Below are positions 22,001-34,000 of a DNA stretch of 64,000 bases, piece after piece. Numbering within the stretch: position 1 is the first letter of the stretch; the number at the start of each line of letters is the position of its first letter. The DNA lies in the NCBI RefSeq assembly GCF_037392515.1, contig NC_090281.1:40462645-40526644 (forward strand), given 5' to 3'. Both the position numbers and the translations under genes were made by a program. This stretch comes from Haliotis asinina (taxonomy: Eukaryota; Mollusca; Gastropoda; Lepetellida; Haliotidae). The notes beneath the pieces are model-generated. The model was not told the origin of the DNA, did not search any database, and saw only the letters and a list, made by a program, of their open reading frames with translations.

Positions 22001-25000
22001 ACTTGACAAAAGAAAGATACGTTGACATTCTAAATGGTCACCTTCTTCCAACAGCACAAACATTGTATGAAGATGATTGGATTTTCCGGCATGATAATGA
22101 CCCAAAACTCACTGCGCGCTACACAAAACAGTGGTTGTCGGGCGAAAATGTTCAAGTTTTAGACTGGCCCAGTTACAGCCCAGACCTAAACCCAATTGAG
22201 AATGTGTGGGGAGTCATGAAGGACAGAATAAACCAAAAGGGACTGAGAAATATTGAAAATATGAAGGCCGAGGTGGTCCAATATTGGGATACCCTGTCAC
22301 ACGATTACCTACAAACTTTGATGGGTAGTGTGCCTAGGCGTATTCAGGCATGCATTGCTGAGCGAGGAGGTCTAACAAAGTACTAAAACAAGACTGAGAC
22401 TGTAAAAGGATGATGTTTTAACATGTTTATGTAAGTAAAACGCCAGAAGTTAATAAACGTAATGAGTTACATGACGCAACATGATTCTCAATAATTTCTG
22501 GGAATACTATATACTTAGTACAGAAACACCGACCCACCACTATTAACCTATTTTCATGCCTGTGTCTGCTTGGTAGTTATATGATGACATCCAGGTAGTA
22601 AACATATATCAACAGAAGTGTATGTCTCAAGGGACATTGGCCTCTTTATTGAATAAATATGTCTGTCTGAATGTCTTGCTGAGAATGTCACCAACAAGTC
22701 GTCTGACCCATTCCACATAAACAGATCTGTGCATGTCTTCTCCCATGGCCTGGTAAGAATAGTTGTTGTAATCATTGGTTTTTTATGTTGAGAATGTCTG
22801 AGTTCCACACCAGTACATGTAGTACATCTGGAGATCATATCTGTTATCTGTGTGCTCATATCTGGCCAGAAGATATCTCTCGCACATCATTTAGACTTGA
22901 GTCCAATGAGTATTTCCTGCAGCATTTCGTGCCTCATTGCTTTGAGAATGTTTTTTCTTTCTCCTCTGAAAACATTTGTCTATTTTTGACAGTTCATCTC
23001 TATGTTTCCAGTATTAATGTACTTGACTGGGTACCAAGGATTTGTAGTCAGGCCATATGTTCAAGATGATAGACTTCAGTATCTTCAAATCTTTATCCTT
23101 GCTAGTGGCTTACCTAATATTTCTTCCAATCTTTGCACCAGTAGCAGGTAGATTAGACGGTAAAGTATGAACATAGCAAGCAATATCATTCTCCAGATTT
23201 CCACAATCTTCTCTAGCAGGAACGTGTGCTCTGGATAACATGTCAGCTACTAACTTTCCTTTGTCTTGTTTGTAGATTAATGAGAATGTATACTTTTGCA
23301 GCCTGAGCAATATCTGTTGTAACCTAAGTGGTGCAGCTGAGAGTGTTTTTTTGAGAATGGATTCAAGTGGTTTGTGATCTGATTCTGCATTAACATCTCT
23401 ACTGTAAGTACACTGATGAAATCTTTCCAGGCTGGACACTACAGCCAATAGCTCCTTCTCAATTTGTGCATAGACCTTGAAGCATATGCTACTGGTTGAT
23501 CATCTTGCGACAACATGGCTCTGAGCCCGTACTTAGATGCATCACAAATAACAGTAACTGGTTTTGTGACAACATAGTACCTGAGTACTAGATTTGGATC
23601 TGCAGTAAGATATGCAACAATCCATTTAAATGCATTTTGTTGTTCATGTGACCACATGAACTCTGCATCCTTTCTAATAAGTTGTCTTATTGGTTCAGAT
23701 AGTTATGAGAGATTTGGAATATGCCAAATAGTTTATGAAACCTAGCAGACTTTCCACTGTCCAGAGAGTCATGGCCTTATCACTGAGTGCAGTAGGCACT
23801 TTTATGTGGAGGATGTATTAATGTAGTAACTGATGGATCTATTTCTATGTGGTAAGGCTTGTTGAGATACTAAAGCCCTGAGAGGATTCCAGAAAATTCT
23901 CCTATAATTTCTTCCATCTTGACATACATCACTTTGATAACATTAAGTTCCAGTGAAGTTTTGCAACCTAATAGAGGAATCTGTTCAGTGTCCATGATGT
24001 GAAATTCTAATTCAATGTCTCCACATGAAAGCTTGCACTTCCCAAACTGTGGTATTATGTTGCCACTGTAACTTTTCAGTTTTACAAATGATTTTCGAAA
24101 GAGATTTTATTGGTAATCTCTGATTTAACTGAATTTGCTTAGTGGAATGATGTTGGCTTGCGAGCCTGTATCCACTTTAAAGGTCACATGCAACATATAA
24201 CACAACTTTGTAGATTCTGATACCTTTCGGTATGCACTTACTGAAACAAATCATCAAAACTGACAATTCAGCCTATAAAGTTGAAAAAGAAAACTGTGAT
24301 GAAAAAAACAAGCCAGTGAATTCAGAGTTCAAATGATTCACTAAATTTCCCCCAGCGCTGGACGAAAAACTGGTTTCAACAGCTGTGCTGCGCCCATAAC
24401 GAATGCGCAATGAATAGGTTCGCAGAGCTTGAAACAGTATGCATGCCCGGAGTATGAGGTCGTGAGCAGTAGTCTAATCTAGGTTGTCTGCACAAACAAG
24501 TAAATAATCTACTAGTTACATAAAAAGAAAATGTTGATTGTGGTAAGCAGCCTCTGTCACAGAGAAAGCTCAATGTCTGGTTTATTGACACCTATATGTC
24601 TGCCTGGCTGTCTGCAACAGACAATATGCAATCCACAGCTTCAATCACTGACCACATATCAGGCTAAATGCCATAAACAAAATATATTTATTTATGACTT
24701 GTGCGATTACACGCTTATAATTTTTTTTTTTTTTTTACGAGCAGCAATGCATATTATATGTCATGAATAAGTGGTAATTGTGTTTTAATTATGTTTGATT
24801 TTTTGGTTGCATGTGGCCTTTAATGCTCAGTTAATGAATATAGAACAGGTATAATTAGTGGTAACGCTAATTAGATTACCCAACAAAGGTCCCCATTTGG
24901 CATATCTTGTGTCTGTATCCTTCAAAGGAATAACCGATAACACACTGACTGATTAATTACTTTTATGTGGATATAAATGTGGATTTGTCAAAAGGTAGTG

Positions 25001-28000
25001 TTTATGTATGTACATTTACTAATCTATACTGAATACACTCTGTCATGTCTGTGTCTGTGTAAAAACAACACCCTTCTTTCAAAGGATTAACCGCCAATTC
25101 CTTGACTGATTGCTCATTATTGGCTTACTAAATCATTTTTTTAAAAGAATGACAGACATTATGCAATTATTTGCTAGGTGTGCCATCTTGGGTGACCAAT
25201 GAGACTATACACCAATGTGAAAACGACACATCACTTTTTCGTACATTAGACTGTTAAAAGACACATCACTTGAGAAATCTGCAGATGAATGGTATATCAC
25301 TCGTTCTTGTGGATATTGATGAATACATTCCTCAAATAAGGTAATAGCTTGACATTGCTCCTATAACTTTAATTTATTTTACCACAGCTAGGTGTATGCA
25401 CTTGTTTATGTGGCCACTAACTGGTCATATACCAACAGATTCGTGGGTTCTTTTAAGTGCACAGGGTTGTGTACTGTACACTAGGGGTTGTGACAACACT
25501 GAAAGAATCTGCACACAAAGTTGACTCCAAGGTTTTTACACCCGGTCACAGGTGGGCTTGATCCCAAAACCTCAACCTCACTGGATCACTAGTCTGGCAC
25601 CTTAGCCAGCTCGCCCACCATGATTATAGAGTAATTATGATTATAAGACCAAATATAAAGACGTACATTGACAAGTGTCTACTGGTGAGTGAAAATTTAC
25701 AAACCAAGTGAATTTAGCAACTGAAGAAATTTATCGTGCAGTATTTTCACTTCGACCCCCACCTCGCTTCCGTGGAAGTCCTTATGTTACAAGTTATGTC
25801 ATGCAAATTCCGTTTTGGCCATGATTAGATTACATATTTTACTAGTAGTAGAGAGTAGTTTTGATTTTCTACCTTGATGAAAACAAACCATAATCTCAAT
25901 AATTCTAACTGACTTTAGCCTGTGACTTCATGATGTTAAAAAATGGGGACACCTTGTCAGAGGATAAATGCTATTTAAGTTTGTTTTCACCGACGAAGAA
26001 AATCAAAATTACTTTCTCCTGATAGTACATATATATTTGATTGATGGACAATAGAATTTTGTATGACATTGCTTGTAACATACCAATTTCACTCTTGGAA
26101 TCGAGGCGGGGGTCAATATATTACTGTCAATAATATTGTCACTTCGACTACAACCTCGCCTCCGAGGAAGAAATTGTTATGTTCATGCAAAATCATTTTG
26201 GTCAGCAATGTGTTGTAAGTAGTCTTGATTTTATAACTCGATGAAAACAAGTCTCAATAGCATTTTCTATCCTGGAAGTGAGATAGAGGGCGAACCATCC
26301 GATTTAGTATATACGACAGGCTTCCACAACGCTCGCTTCACACACACACAAAAAAACATTTAGCAAAAACTATGGGGTTGCATTGAAATCTGTGCATAGT
26401 GACATCGCCCGACCCCAAAGAGCAATTGACGGCAACACAACAATTCAGCATGTCTTTGTTAACATCGAGAAATCAACAAAATGACAAGCTTACAACACAT
26501 TTTCTGTACAATTAACTGAAAATCGTTCCTCCTATGATGTCATTGCACGGCTCTGGCGACAGAGTTACGTAACCTGTGTGTGGTTTCGTTGGTGGGCAAG
26601 AGTGAAGCAGATGGCTTTTGGGCAACTTTTAATCACTTGGCATGAATTAACCTCAAGTTTTTAAGAATGGGTTAGGTGACTAACCACAAGTCTTTCATAG
26701 GTAATGGTTAAAAGAGCACAAAAAAATTTGAGTTTATTTGTTCTATAAAATCTCCACATAAATAGGAACAAACTGGATCAGTCATTATCAGGAAATCTGA
26801 AAGAGCTTGCACTGCTGTGACACTTTATGAACACCAGACAAGAACTACCAGTGATATTTAAGAAATACAGATCAATCTACCACCATGTAAAGTGTAATAG
26901 AGCACACGTTTGCCATGCACTATTACAGTTAAAGACGATGTACGTCCAGATTCAGGTCTATGTTATTTTAGTCGGCCAATAACGTCAACCATATTGGGCA
27001 ATATGAATGTTGCATTTCTTCTATTAAAGTAACTTTAGATCGGTAAATTCAGTCGAAGCTGTCTGAGTCATAGTTTGTTTATTCGAAAGTAAATAAGGCC
27101 ACCGGCCCATTTTACATGTGACGGTATAAACACAATCACATTACCTTTAAAGCCAGTTGAATTGAGCATCTATAGTCATAATGAATACATACATAAGTAC
27201 AGGTTACTAACTTAACTTCAGTAAAGCAAAGTGAAGTAAAGTATGAGGAAAAACATACTTAACGAGACAGACAGTGGTATAGCTACTGAAATTACAAAGT
27301 TTCTTGTACGGACATTAAGCCATGGTAATTCATGGATGAATGCACCATAAAGTGATACAACAATAGCATTAATATGGAACACCACATGTAATGGATATGC
27401 AAAGTTATAATAATAAAATATGAGTAACTACATTATATTAGCTTTAACTTTAAAGACTTGCCCATTATTTAATACAAAAGGTATACTATACACGACAGTC
27501 TATGGTGTCCTTATCAATTTTGCTCAACAAATATATTTTTATACTGAATGAACTAAAGATAATAGTACACAAATAGTGAGCATCAAGAGTCTAAGTATAA
27601 ATAGCATTGAAACCAAAGGTATGCCATGGAAAGTACCACCAGACCATTTTGCATGTACAAGAGGCAATATAATGATTACATTATCTTATGGCGCACCATA
27701 AGAGATAAATATAAATATAATGAGTTATATATATAAATGCATGCCATTGTTGTACTTGCTTAAATGATTTCCACACCTTATACTGCGGAGAGTACATGCC
27801 TCGGTCACAGTCAACTTATTATCAGATTTGCACAGCTGATATATTATATAAGGGCAAAACAACTGCATTACTTGCAGAGCGCCAGTATAGTAAATACATG
27901 TAAGTATATCTGATGCTTGGCATTGATATATTTCTTTAATAGATTCTACAAGCTTTGTACTACAGGGATACATACTTCACCAAGGAAACAATAATGTATT

Positions 28001-31000
28001 TAAATATCAGATTTATACAGCAGATATATGTTCACAAAGGCAACAAAACACTATAGTATAGGAGAGGAGGACTTCCAAAGTCTAAGGAAACGTGACCTTG
28101 AAACAAACAATATACCGTGAGAGTACCACCAGACCGTTTGACGTATATGAGCATTATAATAAATGTGTTATTTCATGAGGCACCAATGTTGTAAATACAT
28201 GTAGATATGGTGAATACATAAGAAAATAGGAAAATGCATACCACTGTGTTTTCCCTTGAAAGATTTGGTACACTTTATACTACAAAGGATACATACTTTT
28301 CCAGACAGTCAGCTATATACTTGTTATCAAAATTAACAAAGCAAATGCATTATTACACAAGATAACAAGAGCATGGTAATACCAGAAGGAATTGCTACTT
28401 CTGACAAGGCAAGAGAAGCTGTATATCACCTAATTTACATATAGAGGCTATATGATAGCGTTACTTTGTGAAGTTTAGAGTACCAAGAGCTAAAATGAAT
28501 GTATAGTCTGGTTCATAATTATTGAGAATTTTTCTTCTTACTTTGAGCTATCCTAACACCTCAACTGATTCACTGATACTTAAAACTAAGTAATGGTATA
28601 AGGGAGGTAACTCTTCTTGGCCTACTGAGTATAGTACAATTAGAGTTACCTCCCCTGAATTAGTAGCAGACGTCAATTTCCTCAGCACTGTCAACAATGT
28701 CTGTTGAAGATAAAAGAAGGTTGATTTTTGAGTTGTGTAATCAAGGAATTGATGATGTAAATACATTGGCAGAGAGAACAGGAACTCCTCTTTCTACTGT
28801 GTATAGGATTAGGAAGAAGTTTAAAGAGGGAAAGGATTTGGGGCACCAGAAAGGAGCAGGGAGACCCAGAAAGTTGGACTTCTCAGATCGCGTCCGGCTG
28901 GGAATTTTAGCGTCTAAAAAGCAAAAGGCAAGCATCTCCAACATCAGGTATGAAATGATAGAAAGGGGATCAACAGTTGTATCAAAATCTACAGTTAGAA
29001 GAAATTTGATTGATCTTGGATGGGAGAAAAAGACTGGAATTCCTTCTCCTCTCATGAAACAAGAACATAAAGACAGGCGTGTTGAGTGGTGTTTGGCACA
29101 TGAAAACTTTGACTGGGAAAATGTGATTTTTACTGATGAAAGCTCAATATGGGTATATCCCAATAATGTGAAAATTTGGACAAAGTCTGCGTCAGCACCG
29201 TTGTATCGACGACCTAAATACAGCCCAAAGTTTCATGTATGGGGAGGGATATCCTTATTAGGAACGACCCCGCTGTGTGTGTTTGAGGGAAATCTGACAA
29301 GTCAACGCTACATTAACATATTAGATAATTTTCTCCTTCCAAGTGCACATGTGTTTTATGGAAATGACTGGATTTTGCAGCAAGATAATGATCCTAAACA
29401 TACCGCAAAACATGCCAAGCAGTGGTTTCAGGAGAAAAATGTGACTGCATTACCATTTCCTGCATATAGTCCTGACTTAAATCCCATTGAGAACATTTGG
29501 GGGATGATGAAGGAATGTGTGAATCAAAAGGGGTTGACAAAAATTGAAGACATGAAGAGAGAAGTGGTCCGATACTGGGACAGCATAACTCACGAGACAC
29601 TAACCTCTCTGATAGGAAGTATGCCTACCCGTCTTAGACTGTGCCGTGAAGCTCAAGGAGACTTGATGAAATATTAAATTGTTACCTACACAACATGAAA
29701 AGGTCAGTTCACTTTCACAATACATTCAATTTTATCTGATTTGTTCTCGTTTAATAATATGAAATGCTTTAGCTATTCTCAATAATTTTGAACCATACTG
29801 TATATAGATTATGTATTATTACTATATTAATTTAAAAAACTTTGCATGTTTTTTAACGCAAGAAAGACATATTTTGCAAGACAGTTAACCAAGCATTTAT
29901 TATCAGATTTACAAAGCTGATATATTTTTTGTATGTATGGTGAAGTACAATAATATATAAGTAAAATGCTATTTCTAAGGTCAGAATAAAAGGGACATTG
30001 CAGCAAAAAATGATATTCAGTTTCTTGAACAATGACAATACAAAAGGGACATAATCTTTCTTCTGGTGGAATGTTGCATCTTCTGCCAATATCAATCATT
30101 AGATTGTGATTTGAACAGCGGAATTACAAAGTGCTATACAGTAGACATGTAGGGGTAGAATAGACAGGTAGTCTTCTAATATGTGATTCACTTTGATTTG
30201 CCTGTAAAAACTCAACTTAGAGTAATGGGCTAGATTACTAAACCATGACTGTTTATCAATGTCCACACATCTTTGTTTAAACACACTAAGAAAATAATTA
30301 GCATTTTTGAGCCATGTTCAATCCAAGAAAAGCCAAGCCCTAACCTAAACAATAATTTTTTTTATCTTAAATGCCCAACAATCAATTCCATTTTCTGACA
30401 GTTTATATTGGTAGAAGTAGATATGCTTTAATATTGCATTATCTGGTTGAATACTAGTGATTTGTGTGATTGGCATTATTAGAAGCTGGTGAGTAATAAG
30501 ACGGTAAGATTCTTTATGGATAACAACTTCTTTATTACATATGATGCGATGTTTCGGTATGGATCCTTATACCGTTATAACGGTATAAAGATCCATACCG
30601 AAAACGTCGCATCATATGTAATAAAGAAGTTGTTTTCACTCCTGCTTGACAATGGTATAAGGATCCATACCGAAATGTCGCATAATGTGTAACAAAGAAG
30701 TTGTTATCCATAAAGAATCTTACCCTCTTGGAATACTAGTCTTAGCCAATAACTAAATATCCTGACATATTGATTCACCTTGACAGAATAGCGTCCAAGT
30801 TCTCCTCTGGACACAATATTTGGTACTGTCCTACACAGGTGAAAAGTGTCCTTTAAAAACTTATCATGCACTCTAATAATACTGGGTGAGGGGTGAAAAC
30901 CCCAGACTTCACCACCATATGGTAAGACAGGAATAATCTAAACATCAAAAACATGTAACAAAACATGTGATGAAAGATTCATTAAATATGGGATTCGAGA

Positions 31001-34000
31001 CTTCAGTAATGACAGAACCCTTGTTGCCTGCTCTGACAATGTCTTTTGTGTAATATACCACGATCCAGAAGAAGAGAAGTGGACTCTGGGATACTTATAG
31101 GATGGGACTATATCAATAGAGCTACCAATGAGTGTGAAACGTTCATATAGTTTTAGTCTACCACCTTTCCTGAAAACTATCACTTTAGTCTTGTCAATAT
31201 TAACTTTTAGTTGCCATTTATTGCAATATCTTGTCAATTTGTCAATTCTTTTCTGTAAACCTTCAACTGTGCTGTCAAACATAGCAATATCGCCAGCAAA
31301 GAACAAAATAAAAAGATTCAGTATATCTATGTCAATATATCTTTGATTATCCATAGACAAAAATTGAACAACATCATTGATAAAGAAAGAAAATAAAAAT
31401 GGTGACAAGTGGCATCCTTGTCTAATGCCAAATAAGCATTCGAAAAAATTGTATCACCATCTTCTAAAGAAATATAACCTTTTACATTCGCATACATATT
31501 ACAAAGTAAACGGAACATTTCACCTTTAATGTAACATATCCACAGTTTATAAAACAATCCTTTCCAAACAATTGAATCGAAAGCTGATTTCAGGTCAACA
31601 AAGACACAATACAGCCTGCCCTTATGCAGGGATATATACTTAGTAATAACAGATTCAAGCATGAAAATATTATCAGTTGTTCGCAACCCTTTGCGAAAAA
31701 ATGCTCGTACAGAAACAAGGAACTTTTCATCTTTTACCCATTTATCTAGTCTGTGGCTGATTACCTTCGCAAATATTTTCCCAGACACTTTCAATAATGT
31801 TATAGGTCTGTAATTTTACTGTCATTAATATTGCCCTTATTGAATATAGGTAGTATGACTCCCCAAGCTGTCTGAGTAGTCACACAACATTCCATAGATG
31901 GAGTGTATGAATGAAAACACTGCCAATGTTGCCATGTTGCTATTTAAATGGGAGTTGAAGTGAGACATCTTATCTGTTGAAAAATATTAATGTTATGTTT
32001 CTAACAGTGACGTTAGCCGTGCAAAGCAACTGCAAACAAAACAAGAAGACACAGTCATCAATATCCCCTGTATTGTCTACAATTTCAGTCAAACCTGTTG
32101 CCATGGAAATGCGAAAAATATTTTATTAAGAATACCTAAACTACCACAAGGCACTAATACACCACCAGATCTATCTATGTGGCAAGTTTGATGAAGAAAT
32201 ATTGAATGGTTTTAAAGCTCTGCTTTGGAAAAGATAAATATGCACGGACGGACGGGGTGCATTTTTATACCATAGTACCCCATTTTTATCCCCCGCAAAA
32301 CATGTTGTGGTATGGGGTATTACAGAATAGTTTTCTATAGGCGGCTGTGCAAGGCAATGACTACTGACATGCAACGTGACGTTGGTTACACTGTGATATA
32401 TGAAAAAGTGTTTGATTATAAGGTGGCAGGCTAGAATGTTGCAGTGATGCCAATATATTGTGACGTAGTGCGAAACATTTATCATTTGATAAAGCAATGT
32501 CAGTGCCTTTGATCTTACACTGAAGAATCTTAGTATGCTAAATAATGGCATGTGAGAGACATACACTGTTCTTGTCAACAGATTGTTTTGGTGGAAGAAA
32601 TTCATTAACATTTAATATAAGGCTGATATCATTGCATAGAATAGTCCAGTCACATGTCAGAATCAAATGTATCTGAATAAGTCGTCTCATGGCAGTTAAT
32701 GCTAAGGCAAAGTTGGCATTGATGGAAGATAGAATGATCAGTTGATCCCATAGATCAGTGCCTCTTTAATAACATGATTATACAGAGAGTGAGTTAGTGC
32801 CGTTTTACACCTCTTATAGTAATATTCCAGCAATATCACAAATGGGGACATCAGAAATGGGCTTCACACGTGGCATCCCTGTGGGGCATCCAACCTGGAT
32901 CTTTGGCTTGATAAGTCAGTGCTTTACCCACTCGACTACACCACCACCTCACATGATTACAGAAGTTAGAGCAAGCTAACGTAATTTCCTAATGATTCAT
33001 AGAACCAAAATATGTGTACATGATCAGTCACCATTTTGTTGTTTTGGGAATAACTTTGAAGTTCTACCTACAACACTGCAGGAATGAGTGTTCCACAATC
33101 ATACTATTTTCCATATGCCGTAATGCTGTGGGTGATCATGCATATTCACCATTTAATGAACATAAATCACGCATTCTTTCAGATTACATATCTACTGGGA
33201 TGTGAGGCACAGTGGGACTGAGATGCAATACTTCAATATAGTGTGTATTTTATTTAAAGGGGCACTGATGCGGAGCAATTTCCGTGGACTGGTGTAAACT
33301 TTTGTTATTGTTTTTCTCCCGTGAGTACCCGGATGATATCCCAGAATTCGTGACTGGTTCGTGACCTCTGCTGCGCAGTCCGTAAGCGCAATTGATAGTT
33401 TAATCATAGACAGATCAACTGAGGTGAAGTCATTTTTACTTCATTCCAAATGTATTATGAAAACAAATGAAACACTTTGAAGGTTAATCATCTGCCCGTG
33501 GCAGAAATGGTAAAAAACTATTAGGACGGAAAACGTCTCTATATTTTGTCTCATAACCGTAGTTAGTTTATTGTCATACTAGTATGATTCTGAAAATTAA
33601 TAAAAGAACACACGATCTGCTTATACTCATAGTAAATTTCTAACATAACAGCAACATTTATACATTGTATCAGGGATACTCTATAACAGGGATACTCTCT
33701 ATATAGGCTCCCTGATTGTGTAGAATGCCAATGTGGATCCTATTTCACACGCTTACGCGATCTAGTGTGTTTTTTCTGTCATACAGATTCTGCTGAATGC
33801 TACAACAAATAAATTAAAACAAAATGCAAAAAAATGAATGTAAAACAGACTAATTTTATAGCAACGATGTCAGGCTACTACCTTGTTCAGGAATGTATCC
33901 ATCAATATCCACGTGAAAGAAATCGTATTCCATTCATCTGCAGCTGGTAAGTAATCCTGCTCTGTGTCGCGTGTCTTACAACCGTCTCATTTGCGAAAAA

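Larger units (their letters stand above)
20380..24176 (-). pseudogene. Ty3/gypsy retrotransposon pol relic, interrupted
   Basis: Read on the minus strand the order is typical. Aspartic protease starts near 24176 with [11 protein letters not shown]. Then comes a heavily deleted reverse transcriptase region (about 23700-24000). RNase H follows at 23657-23110: [23 protein letters not shown], then [13 protein letters not shown] and [20 protein letters not shown], with a frame change between. The integrase zinc region with CTTC and [11 protein letters not shown] is at 22859-22554. The integrase core has SDNGPQFTS near 20705 and an [12 protein letters not shown] block near 20600, split over frames. 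The core is interrupted from about 20785 to 22553 by a tandem repeat and a Tc1 element. The protease is cut on its upstream side by the TTAA element at 24181. It is non-functional. LTRs were not found. Confidence 0.8.
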
